Part shown: piece by piece, positions 33,912 to 43,348 of the stretch
Numbering within the stretch: position 1 is the stretch's first letter
Layout of the letters: every line of letters starts with the position of its first letter
Assembly (NCBI RefSeq): GCF_900143185.1
Contig: NZ_FSRQ01000002.1
Location: 930,001 to 994,000 of the forward strand
Length of the DNA: 64,000 bases
DNA from: Chryseobacterium scophthalmum
GTDB taxonomy: Bacteria; Bacteroidota; Bacteroidia; Flavobacteriales; Weeksellaceae
Reading direction: 5' to 3'
Translations under genes and position numbers: made by a program
The notes under the pieces: generated by a model
Databases searched by the model: none
What the model saw: only the letters and a program-made list of their open reading frames with translations
Told to the model about the DNA's origin: nothing

Positions 33912-36053
33912 TTATTTAATAAAACCTCTGTTTCTCAACAACGGCTTAATATCCGGATCGTGTCCTGTGAAATCTCTAAATGCCTGATTAAGATCTACAG
34001 AATTTCCTACAGAAAGAATGTATTTTCTGAAACGGTCACCATTTTCTCTTGTAAGACCGCCATTATTTTTAATCCATTCCCATGCGTCATTATCTAAAGT
34101 TTCAGACCATAAATAAGCGTAATATCCTGCAGAATAACCACCGCCCCAAATGTGTGCAAAATAAGGAGTATGATATCTCGGAGGAACAGTAGCTAAAGTA
34201 AATCCGTGATTATTTAACGATTGTTTTTCAAAATCTAAAACCGGAAGCAATTGACTTTCATTGGTCACAGAATGCCAATCCATATCCAAAGCTGCTGCAG
34301 AAACCAATTCGGTCGTCATATAACCTTGGTTAAATGTTGATGCTTTTTTAATTTTATCAACCAAAGCTTGTGGAATAGGTTGTTTTGTTTCGTAATGAAG
34401 AGCATAATTTTTCAAAACTACCGGATCTAAAGCCCAATGTTCGTTGATTTGAGATGGGAATTCTACGAAATCTCTCGGTACACTTGTTCCTGAAAGTGAA
34501 GGATATTTCTGGCTTGCAAACATTCCGTGGATAGAGTGACCAAACTCATGGAAAATTGTTGAAACATCATCATAACTGATTAAAGAAGGTTTTCCCGGAG
34601 CCGGTTTCTGATAATTATAACAGTTTACAATCACAGGTTTTGTTCCCAATAAATACGATTGCTCAACGTAGTTGCTCATCCAGGCTCCACCGCTTTTAGA
34701 ATCTCTTGTGTAGAAATCAAGATAATAGATTGCGATAGATTTTCCGTCATGATCGAAAACTTCATAAGTTACCACATCAGGATGATAAACAGGAAGATCT
34801 GTTCTTTTTTTGAATGTTAATCCATAAAATTTTTCGGCAGCGAAGAAAACTCCTTTTTCCAAAACGGTTGTAATTTCAAAATATGGCTTGATTTGGTTTT
34901 CATCTAAATCAAATTTTGCTTTTCTTACCTGTTCAGCGTAAAAATTCCAATCCCAAGGTTCTACTTTGAAACCTCCTTTTTGCTGATCAATAAGATCTTG
35001 AATATCTTTTGCTTCACGTTTTGCTGTTTCTACCGCAGGATTTGCAACTTGATTCATCAGCTTTACTGCAGCTTCAGGGTTTTTAGCCATTTGATCTTGC
35101 AATTTCCATTCTGCGAAACTTTTTTTGCCTAAGATCTGAGCTTTTTTTAGTCTTAATTTGGCTAATTTTTCAATTGTTTCTCTCGTGTCATTGGCATCAC
35201 CTTTTTCAGCTCTTTGCCAAGATGCTTTGAACAATTTTTCTCTTGTTGCTCTGTTGGTAAGATTTTGCAAAAGAGGTTGCTGAGTAGTGTTTTGTAAAGC
35301 TAAAAGATATTTTCCGGGTTGTCCTGCAGTTTTTGCATCGCTTGCTGCAGCTTCAATTTCGTCTGTTGAAAGTCCGTCTAATTCTTTAGCATCAGAAAAG
35401 AAAACGCCACCTTGCTTTCTTGCTTCCAATAATTTGTTGGAATACTGAGTAGAAAGTGATGCCAATTCCTGATTTACTTGCTTTAATTTTTCTTTGTCAG
35501 CAGAAGAAAGATTAGCTCCTGCGATTTCAAAATTCTGTTTGTAAAACTGCAGTAATCTTTTGCTTTCAGAATCTAAACTGTTTTCTGTGATCGATTTTAT
35601 TCTTTTATACAGATTTTCATTCAGGTACATTTTATCAGAATGAGCTGCAAATATCGGAGCATATTCTTCGTCCAAAGCCTGCAAAGTAGGATTGGTATTT
35701 GCGCTTGTAAGATTTGAAAATGTAATTGTGGTTCTTTTTAGAACTTCGCCACTTTTTTCTAATGCAACAATGGTGTTTTCAAAAGTTGCCGCTTCGCTAT
35801 TGTTGGCGATTTTCAGAATTTCAGCATCGTGCTGTTTTAATCCAAATTGAAATGCTGGTTTGAAATGTTCGTTTTTAATTTTATCAAACTCGGGAGTTTC
35901 ATACTGAAGTTTGCTTTTCTTCATAAAAGGATTTGAAGAAAGCGAAGCATCAGGAACAGGCATTTCCTGTTTTATGTCGTTTGTTTTCATTGTGGTACAA
36001 GAGTAATTGAATGCCAAAGCAGAAATTAACAATGCTGATGAAATGTGTTTCAT
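33912..36053 (-). CDS. M3 family metallopeptidase, Dcp-like peptidyl-dipeptidase, lipoprotein
   Basis: This 713-residue zinc peptidase has a lipobox (YSCT, Cys19), a long helical N-terminal region, and the thimet-type zinc site FHEFGHSIHGMF (HEFGH with the downstream Glu in the C-terminal half). The C-terminal segment YAYLWSETLDNDAWEW is conserved in Dcp. It trims dipeptides from the C terminus of peptides, here in the periplasm. Length is close to E. coli Dcp. Single gene. Confidence 0.95.
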   Translation of the reverse strand: MKHISSALLISALAFNYSCTTMKTNDIKQEMPVPDASLSSNPFMKKSKLQYETPEFDKIKNEHFKPAFQFGLKQHDAEILKIANNSEAATFENTIVALEKSGEVLKRTTITFSNLTSANTNPTLQALDEEYAPIFAAHSDKMYLNENLYKRIKSITENSLDSESKRLLQFYKQNFEIAGANLSSADKEKLKQVNQELASLSTQYSNKLLEARKQGGVFFSDAKELDGLSTDEIEAAASDAKTAGQPGKYLLALQNTTQQPLLQNLTNRATREKLFKASWQRAEKGDANDTRETIEKLAKLRLKKAQILGKKSFAEWKLQDQMAKNPEAAVKLMNQVANPAVETAKREAKDIQDLIDQQKGGFKVEPWDWNFYAEQVRKAKFDLDENQIKPYFEITTVLEKGVFFAAEKFYGLTFKKRTDLPVYHPDVVTYEVFDHDGKSIAIYYLDFYTRDSKSGGAWMSNYVEQSYLLGTKPVIVNCYNYQKPAPGKPSLISYDDVSTIFHEFGHSIHGMFASQKYPSLSGTSVPRDFVEFPSQINEHWALDPVVLKNYALHYETKQPIPQALVDKIKKASTFNQGYMTTELVSAAALDMDWHSVTNESQLLPVLDFEKQSLNNHGFTLATVPPRYHTPYFAHIWGGGYSAGYYAYLWSETLDNDAWEWIKNNGGLTRENGDRFRKYILSVGNSVDLNQAFRDFTGHDPDIKPLLRNRGFIK

Positions 36054-36284
36054 GGGCAGATATTTATTATTTTAAAAGTCATATAGAATCTCTTTTGATT
36101 TTAAAAATTGTTTTTATTGTCAATTGTAAGAGATTTTATAATTTAGTTGTTATTAAAGTATAAAGATATTAAAAACTAAACTTCTAAACATTAAAACATG
36201 AAATCGCTATGATTTTTCACACTCAAACACTGGTGAAGATGACGCGATTGAATATGTTCATTAAAAAAAATAAAATATTTAACT

Positions 36285-37094
36285 ATGAAATATACAGCAA
36301 TTTTACTTCTTTCAGGATTAGTGATTTTCACTTCTTGCAAAAAAAATGAGAACAAAGAAGGCAAATCAACTTGGTTACCCGACGTTACTAATAAAGATCA
36401 CGGATCTCTAAAACAAAAAGAATTTAAAGGTGATTTTAATGAAATTGAGGTTTCTCAGGCTATTGAAGCAGAGATTATTAAATCTGATGTTGAAAGAGTA
36501 GTGATTTCTGCACCTGCAAATATTATTGACGAAGTTTTGGTGGACAACAGTGGCGACGAACTTCATATTCACTACAAAACAGGAGTACGTGTAATGAATA
36601 CCAATAATGTGAAAGCTAAAATTTATGCTAAAGATTTTAAAAAACTTGAAGCAAACTCTGCTGCCATCATTATTGTAAGAGATCAGTTCACTCAGGAGAA
36701 AACGGATGTTGAGATTTCAAGTGCAGCTCATATTTCAGGGAAACTTGAAGCCAACGATCTGGATATTGATGCAGGAAGCAGCGCTACTTTCAAAGGGCAA
36801 ATCTGGGCGGTAAACCTTAATATTGAAGCTTCTTCTGCAGCAGATGTTACAATATCCGGAAAAACCAAAAATGCAAATCTTACTTCATCTTCAGGAAGCG
36901 GTATTTCTGCAAAGGATGTGGTTGCTGAAAATGTGAAAGCTGAAGCTTCAAGCGGAGCAAGTGTAGAAATCGGTGTTTCTTCAAAATTTGAAGGTCATGC
37001 ATCTTCAGGCGGAAGTGTAAAAGGAATTAAAAAAGGAAATGTAACTACCGTAACCAAAGAAGAAAGCAGCGGTGGAAGTGTAGATATTCAATAA
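36285..37094 (+). CDS. GIN-domain (DUF2807) lipoprotein
   Basis: This 269-residue protein has a lipobox (FTSC, Cys18) and a right-handed repeat region of DUF2807/GIN type with many Ser, Ala and Gly turns: EANSAAIIIV, EISSAAHISGKLEANDLDI, AGSSATFKG, EASSAADVTISG, TSSSGSGISAK, EASSGASVEIG. The domain forms an extracytoplasmic beta-helix or solenoid of unknown function. Its 3' end is 1 base from the antiporter gene on the opposite strand. Confidence 0.9.
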   Translation: MKYTAILLLSGLVIFTSCKKNENKEGKSTWLPDVTNKDHGSLKQKEFKGDFNEIEVSQAIEAEIIKSDVERVVISAPANIIDEVLVDNSGDELHIHYKTGVRVMNTNNVKAKIYAKDFKKLEANSAAIIIVRDQFTQEKTDVEISSAAHISGKLEANDLDIDAGSSATFKGQIWAVNLNIEASSAADVTISGKTKNANLTSSSGSGISAKDVVAENVKAEASSGASVEIGVSSKFEGHASSGGSVKGIKKGNVTTVTKEESSGGSVDIQ

Positions 37095-37095
37095 T

Positions 37096-38976
37096 TTATT
37101 CTTGGGTCTCTTCATCATCATCGTCTGTAGATGAGGTTTCCCAATCTTTATTTTCAAAATTTAAATTATCATAAGCCAACAACTCCTCCTCTCGCTGGAG
37201 GAGTTCTTTTGTGGTAAAAAGACGCATATCTTCATCATCTTTTGATTTTGCCAGTTTTCGGATTGATGCTTTGTCGATTGCCATAAATCTTTGCCCAAGA
37301 CGACGTGCTGCATACTTTCGCATTCCGGTTTCCTGTAAAACATCTACTGCCATTTCTACTGCGGTTCCCAAAGTTTCACGATAAATATTATCAATTCCTT
37401 TGTCTAAATACTCGTATGCATCGATCCTGTTTTTAGCACGAACAAATATTTTCACATTAGGATATTGCTCACGAACCAATTCTGCAACAAATCTATTGTC
37501 GTCGGGATCGTCAAGACATAAAACCAAAATTTCCGCTTCTTCAATTCCTGCAGCTCTCAAAACGGGAATTCTTGTAGCATCTCCGTAATAGACTTTAAAA
37601 CCATAACTTCTTAGTAATTTCACTCTATCAGAATCCCTGTCGAGAACGGTTGCTGAGATTTTATTGGCTTTAAGGAGTCTTCCTACAGTGCTTCCAAAAT
37701 GTCCGAAGCCTACAATGATGATTTTTTTCTGAGAAATATTGCCGTCAAGAATATCAAAATCTGATTTTACTTCCGGAATTTCTTTGATGAATTTAGGAGT
37801 AATCAGTCTGTCATTAATAATTAAAAGAATAGGGGTTATGCACATTGTAATGGCGGTGATTGCCATCATTTGAGCATTCATTTCCGCATTGAATAGATAA
37901 AGATCAGAAGCGTAATTGATCAAGACAAAAGCAAATTCTCCGACCTGAGAAAGTGCAAAAGCATAGAATAAACTTTGTGGGGTATCAATTTTAAAGAATT
38001 TTCCGATCGCAAAAAGAACAAAAAATTTCACGGCTAAAACCACAAAAACAGTGCTGAAAATGAAAACAGGATCCTGAGCAATGACGTTAAAATTCATCGT
38101 AGAACCTACACTTACAAAAAATACTGCGAGAAGAAGTCCTTTAAACGGATCGATGTGTGCTTCCAATTCGTGGCGGAATTCACTGTTTGCCAACATGACG
38201 CCTGCTAAAAAGGCTCCTAAAGCGGGAGACAATCCGATGGCAACCATTAATTCTGAAACTCCTATCACCAAAAATAAGGAAGAAGCGGTTAATAATTCCG
38301 TCATTCCTGCTTTTGAAACGTATCTCAAAAAGGGTACAAAAACATATCGTCCCAATAGAATTAGAATAACAACACCGAAAATTACGGTTCCTGCCTGAAG
38401 CCATTCCGGAAGTTTCTGAATTAAAATCTGAACCTCATTATCATGATGTCTTGCTTTGTAATTCGCAATGATAGGTAAAATCGCCAAAATAGGGATGACG
38501 GCAATATCCTGAAATAAAAGCGTGGAAAAAGATGCTTCACCTGCGGTGGTTTTAAGATTATTTTTTTCCTGTAAAGTCTGTAAAACAATTGCTGTTGATG
38601 ATAATGCAAAACACATCGCAATCGTAATGGCTCTGTCGATTTTCCATCCTGCTAAAAAAAAGATCAGGAAAAGTAGCGAAATGGTAAGAGTCATCTGAGT
38701 AAGACCGAGACCGACAATTTTCTTTCGCATTTCCCAGAATTTCCTGGGTTCCAATTCTAGTCCAACCAAAAATAGAAGCATGATAACCCCAAATTCACTG
38801 GCGTGCATAATTCCGTCGACATCACGTCCTGTTAGTTTTAAAACATACGGTCCGATGATAATTCCACCTAAAATATAACCGATCACTGAGCTTAAACCTA
38901 ATTTTCTTGCGAGCGGAACCATAATAATGGCAACGCCCAAAAAGAGTAAGGTGTTCATCGCTAAGCTAGATTCCAT
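37096..38976 (-). CDS. Monovalent cation:proton antiporter, CPA2 family (KefB/KefC-like)
   Basis: This 626-residue inner-membrane protein has about 12-13 helices (1-385) with family segments GYILGGIIIGPYVLKL, FALSSTAIVLQTL and LSPALGAFLAGVML. A cytoplasmic RCK/TrkA-N domain follows (about 405-520, IIIVGFGHFGSTVGRLL) and binds NAD(H) as regulator, and an acidic tail ends it. Kef systems move potassium out in exchange for protons during electrophile stress. The gene 1 base upstream encodes a KefF/KefG-type oxidoreductase, the usual activating subunit, which strongly supports the assignment. Confidence 0.93.
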   Translation of the reverse strand: MESSLAMNTLLFLGVAIIMVPLARKLGLSSVIGYILGGIIIGPYVLKLTGRDVDGIMHASEFGVIMLLFLVGLELEPRKFWEMRKKIVGLGLTQMTLTISLLFLIFFLAGWKIDRAITIAMCFALSSTAIVLQTLQEKNNLKTTAGEASFSTLLFQDIAVIPILAILPIIANYKARHHDNEVQILIQKLPEWLQAGTVIFGVVILILLGRYVFVPFLRYVSKAGMTELLTASSLFLVIGVSELMVAIGLSPALGAFLAGVMLANSEFRHELEAHIDPFKGLLLAVFFVSVGSTMNFNVIAQDPVFIFSTVFVVLAVKFFVLFAIGKFFKIDTPQSLFYAFALSQVGEFAFVLINYASDLYLFNAEMNAQMMAITAITMCITPILLIINDRLITPKFIKEIPEVKSDFDILDGNISQKKIIIVGFGHFGSTVGRLLKANKISATVLDRDSDRVKLLRSYGFKVYYGDATRIPVLRAAGIEEAEILVLCLDDPDDNRFVAELVREQYPNVKIFVRAKNRIDAYEYLDKGIDNIYRETLGTAVEMAVDVLQETGMRKYAARRLGQRFMAIDKASIRKLAKSKDDEDMRLFTTKELLQREEELLAYDNLNFENKDWETSSTDDDDEETQE

Positions 38977-38977
38977 A

Positions 38978-39499
38978 TTATTGATTTAGGGTTTCTACAA
39001 ATTTCTTTTTCTGTAAAATGATTTCTTTTTTTGATAGTTTATTGGCTTCATAAACGATGGTAATATCTTTGATATTAGCATTAAAAACTTTTAAAGAAAC
39101 AATTAATCCGCTGATCATTTCTTCGATAGTATATTTGTAAGTCCCTTCTTTTGAAAAAGATTTTTCTTTTCCACCGGTTGTTACAACGATATAAACTTCT
39201 TTGTTTTCAAGCGGGTTGTTTTCGCCTTCTTTAATCCAGTTCCTGTCAAACACCTCATCAATCCACAATTTTAACAACGGTGGAATTCCGAACCAAATAA
39301 TAGGAAACTGAAAAATAAATCGGTCATAATTCTGAAGCCTTTTCCGTTCTCTGAAAGCCGCAATATGAAAGTCGGGATATTCTTCGTACAAATCACGAAG
39401 GGTAAAATGCTGATGACGAACATAGAAATTAATTAACTCTACATTAGAATTTGAATGTTCCAGATAAGGATGGGCAAAAACCACCAGCGTTTTTTTCAT
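38978..39499 (-). CDS. NAD(P)H-dependent oxidoreductase, KefF/KefG-like ancillary protein
   Basis: This 173-residue flavodoxin-like protein shows FAHPYLEHSNSNVELI near the N terminus, FQFPIIWFGIPPLLKLWIDEVF and VTTGGKEKSFSKEGTYKYT, hallmarks of the MdaB/KefF quinone-reductase group that binds flavin. It likely associates with the antiporter encoded 1 base downstream and activates it; quinone reduction is the intrinsic activity in relatives. It is the first gene of a two-gene operon. Confidence 0.93.
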   Translation of the reverse strand: MKKTLVVFAHPYLEHSNSNVELINFYVRHQHFTLRDLYEEYPDFHIAAFRERKRLQNYDRFIFQFPIIWFGIPPLLKLWIDEVFDRNWIKEGENNPLENKEVYIVVTTGGKEKSFSKEGTYKYTIEEMISGLIVSLKVFNANIKDITIVYEANKLSKKEIILQKKKFVETLNQ

Positions 39500-39586
39500 A
39501 GACCCCGTTTTCAGTAAATATAATGAAAATTCAGAAAAATTTGAAAATTTATGGTAGGTTTAATGAAATTTTAATCAGGTGAAATA

Positions 39587-40141
39587 TTACTTTTCTAAAG
39601 GTAAGGTCGTCTTTGTATCATACCGAATTACAAATGTATTGTACGGAGGACTACATGCTATCTCGATAAATCCTCCTCCATATTCATCTTTAAGTTTCAT
39701 CTGAAAATGTTTTTCAACCTTTGGAATATTTTTATAAGGCGATTTGTCAAACAGACTTGAATCTTTTGCGAAAGGAATTAACAGCTTTTGCAAACTGTCA
39801 AATTCTTTATACTTATCTTCAGTGTTATTAAATTCTATTAACTGTGTAACTGAAAAGGTTTTGTCATTCGGTACAAGTGAGACATATAATTTTTTAATTT
39901 CACTTTTAAAATACGGATTTTTTTCTCCGCTTGATTCATATGCTGTAAAAGGCTCAAATTCTTTTGGAACGTTTGTATATTTTAATTCCTTAAAATTCAA
40001 AGAGGAATTGTTGAGTACAGATTTATAACCGTTTTGTAATTCGGAATTAAAGAATATAGAATTTAAAACCGGAATTTCTTTTTGTTTTTTACATGAAATT
40101 ATTGTGAAAAATATAACAATAACAAGAACTGCTTTTTTCAA
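39587..40141 (-). CDS. Lipoprotein of unknown function (184 aa), TTG start
   Basis: Starting at TTG 40139-40141 gives MKKAVLVIVIFFTIISCKK, a clean lipoprotein signal with lipobox IISC. Extending further upstream gives a low-complexity Ala/Val/Glu leader that is the Gly-rich TPM tail read in another frame, so that extension is rejected. The mature part is mixed alpha/beta with no recognised motif. It lies 25 bases behind the TPM gene and is likely the last gene of the lemA operon. Confidence 0.75.
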   Translation of the reverse strand: MKKAVLVIVIFFTIISCKKQKEIPVLNSIFFNSELQNGYKSVLNNSSLNFKELKYTNVPKEFEPFTAYESSGEKNPYFKSEIKKLYVSLVPNDKTFSVTQLIEFNNTEDKYKEFDSLQKLLIPFAKDSSLFDKSPYKNIPKVEKHFQMKLKDEYGGGFIEIACSPPYNTFVIRYDTKTTLPLEK

Positions 40142-40166
40142 AATTTTAAAGTTTAATTGTAAGGAA

Positions 40167-40970
40167 TTACCATCCACCAGAAGCTCCGCCACCGCCAAAA
40201 CTTCCGCCGCCGCCGAATCCTCCAAAACCGCCACCGCCTCGAGAACTTCCGCCACCGAATCCGCCTCCAAAACTTCCAGGGAAAGGGAATGGAAAAAATC
40301 CGCCTGGATAATTTCTTCGCCCTCTTCGACTTATCGTAATGTCGCCATCATCATCGTTTCCGCCGCCTCGATTTCCAAAAAAGATAGCGAGAATAATGAA
40401 AATAACGAAAGCAATAACGAGTAGTTTTGTAACACTTACATCTCCAGATTTATTCTTGGTGGCAATTGGTTTAAACTTTCCCTGAATCGCTTCCATGATA
40501 GCATTGGTTCCGCCATTAATACCTTCATACCATTTTCCCTGTCTGAAATTGGGGGTAACGATATAGTCTAAAATCTGTCCGGCAACTGAAGCAGTTAAAT
40601 ATTGTTCAACTGCTCTTCCTTGCTGAATCGACATCGTTCGGTCGTCTTTAGCAATCAGAAAAACAACTCCGTTGTCTACATCTTTCTGGCCGATTCCCCA
40701 TTTTTCGCCAAACATCGTCGCCAAATAATTAACATCTTCGCCTTTTGTAGATGGAATGATAATAATTTCGATTTCCGTTGAGGTAGAATCTGCGAATTTA
40801 ATTAGCTTATTATTCAGTTCATTTTTTTCCTGTGTTGTAAGCAGATTTGCCTCGTCATAAACAGGGTATAGAACTGCAGGTTTTTCAGGAATAGTGTACT
40901 GTGCTGATAAAAAACCATAACAGCAGACTAAGATGAACGTGAAAAATAGTTTAAGAGAATGTAATCTCAT
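40167..40970 (-). CDS. TPM domain-containing membrane protein with Gly-rich tail (YgcG-like)
   Basis: The 267-residue protein has a signal peptide (1-23), a TPM (TLP18.3/Psb32/MOLO-1) domain (about 35-150: LYPVYDEANLLTTQEKNELNNKL, STEIEIIIIPSTKG), a membrane helix (about 182-200) and a tail rich in Gly, Phe and Ser (GGGFGGGSSRGGGGFGGFGGG). Family members often accompany LemA. Function is unclear; membrane-protein maintenance is one hypothesis. Its start overlaps the preceding TPM gene by 20 bases. Confidence 0.9.
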   Translation of the reverse strand: MRLHSLKLFFTFILVCCYGFLSAQYTIPEKPAVLYPVYDEANLLTTQEKNELNNKLIKFADSTSTEIEIIIIPSTKGEDVNYLATMFGEKWGIGQKDVDNGVVFLIAKDDRTMSIQQGRAVEQYLTASVAGQILDYIVTPNFRQGKWYEGINGGTNAIMEAIQGKFKPIATKNKSGDVSVTKLLVIAFVIFIILAIFFGNRGGGNDDDGDITISRRGRRNYPGGFFPFPFPGSFGGGFGGGSSRGGGGFGGFGGGGSFGGGGASGGW

Positions 40971-41379
40971 TGGGTAATTCGTTGTGATTTTCTCCTTTTA
41001 TTGGAAAATGTTTTTTTAATTCTAAACCGGTTTCAAGAATTCCGCTTTTTAAAGCCTGATAAAAATGACCTTTTGAAAATTCTGACGTAATATAATCGTG
41101 CAGATGATCCCAATAAGACTGATGTACTTTTTCGTGAATTCCGGTGTCACCAATAATCGTTAAATATTTTTTCTCAAAATTAACATGAAAAAGAACCGCA
41201 TTTTTTTCTGCGGTTTTATCTTTACAAAGTTCTTTAAACACCTCAAAAGCAGTTTCTGCAATCTGATGATCTGTTGTAGAATCAATATGTACACGAATTT
41301 CTCCGGTAGAATGTTGCTCTGCCGACTGAATCGCTTCTACCAAAGAATCTATTTGCTGATTTGTGAGAAAACGGTTCAT
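40951..41379 (-). CDS. TPM domain-containing protein, soluble
   Basis: This 142-residue protein has a TPM domain (QIDSLVEAIQSAEQHSTGEI, VHIDSTTDH, KNAVLFHVNFEKKYLTIIGDTGI) but no signal peptide or membrane helix, so it is probably cytoplasmic. It starts at an ATG that shares its A with the lemA stop (TAATG) and overlaps the second TPM gene, so lemA, this gene and the next are co-translated. Confidence 0.9.
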   Translation of the reverse strand: MNRFLTNQQIDSLVEAIQSAEQHSTGEIRVHIDSTTDHQIAETAFEVFKELCKDKTAEKNAVLFHVNFEKKYLTIIGDTGIHEKVHQSYWDHLHDYITSEFSKGHFYQALKSGILETGLELKKHFPIKGENHNELPNEITFS

Positions 41380-41987
41380 TATTCTGTAAATACGCTTGGT
41401 GCATTTTCTGCTCCAGCTTGTGCTTTAAATAAAGGTTTTTCTTTGAAATTGGTAAAGTTTGCCAAGATATTATTAGGAAACTGTTTGATCGAAATATTAT
41501 AATCTCTTGCAGCATCGTTGTAATAAACGGTTTCGGTTCTAATGCTGTTTTCTATAGCAATATATTCTCTTTGAAAATTGATGTATTGCTGATCTGCTTT
41601 CAGATTAGGATAAGATTCTACAACCGCCATTAATCGGCTTAATGCTCCAGATAATTCTCCTTGCGCAGCCTGAAATTTAGCCATATCTTCTTCCGTAAGA
41701 TTAGACGGATTGATATTGATAGAGGTTGCTTTTGAACGAGCTTCCACAACTTTTGTTAATGTTTCCTGCTCAAATTTTGAATATGATTTTACCGTTCTTT
41801 CCAAATTAGGAATTAAGTTGGCTCTTTTCTGATAGACAGTTTGTACGTTAGACCATTTTGCATCAACTTTCTGTTCCTGTGCTACAAAATTATTGTATCC
41901 GTTTTTCCCCCAGAAAAAAAGTACTCCAACGATGATAAGAAGAGCAATGCCGATGGTTCCGGCGCTCAGACAACCTTTATTTTTCAT
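41379..41987 (-). CDS. LemA family protein
   Basis: This 202-residue protein has an N-terminal membrane helix (about 8-24) and the LemA helical domain: YNNFVAQEQKVDAKWSNVQTVYQKRANLIPNL, then AQGELSGALSRLMAVVESYPNLK and the conserved YIAIENSIRTETVYYNDAARDYN. It sits in the inner membrane with most of the chain outside. The biochemical role is unknown; in many bacteria it is linked to TPM-domain partners, as here. First gene of the operon. Confidence 0.95.
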   Translation of the reverse strand: MKNKGCLSAGTIGIALLIIVGVLFFWGKNGYNNFVAQEQKVDAKWSNVQTVYQKRANLIPNLERTVKSYSKFEQETLTKVVEARSKATSININPSNLTEEDMAKFQAAQGELSGALSRLMAVVESYPNLKADQQYINFQREYIAIENSIRTETVYYNDAARDYNISIKQFPNNILANFTNFKEKPLFKAQAGAENAPSVFTE

Positions 41988-42103
41988 ATGTGAATTTTTA
42001 ATAGTTTACGAAACTGCATTTTTTTAAGTTTTTTTAAAACAGCGATTTCAAAAATTTAAATTTTAATTATTTTTTGTGCTAACCAAATATACAAATTAAG
42101 TGC

Positions 42104-42111
42104 TAATTTTG
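42104..42111 (+). promoter_or_regulatory. TAnnTTTG -7 element of folA
   Basis: TAATTTTG matches the consensus 15 bases before the ATG at 42127. Confidence 0.55.
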
Positions 42112-42126
42112 CAGAAAATTTATTGA

Positions 42127-42618
42127 ATGACAACAATTGTGGTGGCAATGGGAGAAAAAAACGAGATTGGTTCTGGTAATCAGTTATTGTGGCACCTTCC
42201 GAAAGATTTAAAACATTTTAAAGACTTAACTTCGGGACACCCGATTATTATGGGAAGAAAAACGTATGAAAGCATAGGAAAAGCACTTCCCAACCGTACC
42301 AATATTGTTGTTTCAAGAAAGAAAAACTGGTTTCAGGAAGGGGTTTTAATTGTTGGAAGCCTTAAAGAAGCTGTGAAATTTGCAAAAAAAATTGACGAAA
42401 ACATCTTCATCATCGGTGGCGGAAATGTTTATGAACAAACCATGGAAATTGCAGACCGTCTTGAAGTAACTTTGGTAAAAGCAAATTTGGAAGCCGATAC
42501 TTATTTTCCAAAAATCAACGAAAAGATTTGGAAAAAAACAGGAGAAATCTGTCACGAAAAAGATGAAAAAAATCAATACGATTTCTGCTTTCAGACTTAT
42601 GAAAAGGTTAATGGTTAA
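42127..42618 (+). CDS. folA: Dihydrofolate reductase
   Basis: This 163-residue enzyme reduces dihydrofolate to tetrahydrofolate with NADPH. It shows the N-terminal VVAMGEKNEIG, substrate loop LLWHLPKDLKHFK (catalytic acid Asp), cofactor motif IIMGRKTYESIGKALPNRTN, and IIGGGNVYEQTM plus EADTYFP. Length is standard. It is a single-gene unit with a -7 element close to the ATG. Confidence 0.97.
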   Translation: MTTIVVAMGEKNEIGSGNQLLWHLPKDLKHFKDLTSGHPIIMGRKTYESIGKALPNRTNIVVSRKKNWFQEGVLIVGSLKEAVKFAKKIDENIFIIGGGNVYEQTMEIADRLEVTLVKANLEADTYFPKINEKIWKKTGEICHEKDEKNQYDFCFQTYEKVNG

Positions 42619-42700
42619 TAGTTGTTGGTTGATCGTTTTTTAATGTGTGAAAATTTAATTAGAAACCATCTTCTATCAACTAAAAACTAACAACCAAATT
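42616..42700. repeat. Degenerate dyad between folA and the next gene
   Basis: GGTTAATAGTTGTTGGTTGAT is roughly inverted in ATCAACTAAAAACTAACAACC. It resembles similar simple-word dyads at gene ends near 9890, 44520, 45063 and 50630. Confidence 0.4.
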
Positions 42701-42703
42701 TCC

Positions 42704-42711
42704 TATCTTTG
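42704..42711 (+). promoter_or_regulatory. TAnnTTTG -7 element of the 188-aa membrane protein gene
   Basis: TATCTTTG matches the consensus and lies 18 bases before the ATG at 42730. Confidence 0.55.
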
Positions 42712-42729
42712 CACTTCTAAAATTTAATA

Positions 42730-43296
42730 ATGAATAAGTACATAAAAATCATAGTTGCAGCACTTCTGATTATTGGAGGTCTTTATATGATGTTTTTTAC
42801 AAGAAATTTAGGCTGGGGAATTGTAATTTTCCTTTTGGCTGCATTGCCAATTTTCTTATTTTTTAAGAATGAAAATATTCTTTTAGCTTTTTGGCAGTTG
42901 AGAAAACAAGACATGATTAAAGCTTCAAAGTTTTTAAATAATATTAAAGATTATAAAACTGAACTTCATAAAAACCAATACGGATATTATCATTATTTAC
43001 AAGGTTTGGTTTTAGCTCAGGAACATCCTACACAAGTAGAACCTTTGATGAAAAAAGCTTTGGATTATGGTTTGAATATGAAACATGACCGTGCAATGGC
43101 AACGCTTAATTTGGCAGCCGGAGCAATTTCTAAAGGAAGAAGACAGGAAGGACAAAAACTTTTGGAAGAAGCAAAAAGATTAGATTCTGCAGGAATGATG
43201 GCCGATCAGATCAAAATGCTGAAAGACCAGCTGAAAATGCCAACCATGCAAAAGCATATGCACAATCCTAATATGAGAAATAGAGGGAAGTTTTAA
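42730..43296 (+). CDS. Membrane protein with C-terminal helical repeat region (188 aa), DUF2892-like
   Basis: Two N-terminal membrane helices (about 6-22 and 26-45) are followed by a soluble helical region with FWQLRKQDMIKASKFLNNI, YYHYLQGLVLAQEHPTQVEP and GRRQEGQKLLEEAKRLD, which look like two or three TPR-like hairpins. The function is not known; such proteins often act as scaffolds. It follows folA with its own promoter and is closed by a hairpin shared with the convergent lipoprotein gene. Confidence 0.82.
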   Translation: MNKYIKIIVAALLIIGGLYMMFFTRNLGWGIVIFLLAALPIFLFFKNENILLAFWQLRKQDMIKASKFLNNIKDYKTELHKNQYGYYHYLQGLVLAQEHPTQVEPLMKKALDYGLNMKHDRAMATLNLAAGAISKGRRQEGQKLLEEAKRLDSAGMMADQIKMLKDQLKMPTMQKHMHNPNMRNRGKF

Positions 43297-43312
43297 TAAC
43301 ATATAAAATAAT

Positions 43313-43348
43313 AAAAAATGCACTAATTGATTTTAGTGCGCATTTTTT
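43313..43348. terminator. Bidirectional terminator between convergent genes
   Basis: AAAAAATGCACTAA pairs with TTAGTGCGCATTTTTT, with a two-base bulge, between the 188-aa gene and the lipoprotein gene on the other strand. Confidence 0.75.

Noticed and set aside
39587..40270. Longer lipoprotein frame starting at 40270
   Set aside because: The first 43 residues are an Ala/Val/Glu-rich low-complexity stretch produced by the Gly-rich TPM tail read in another frame. The signal peptide begins at TTG 40141.
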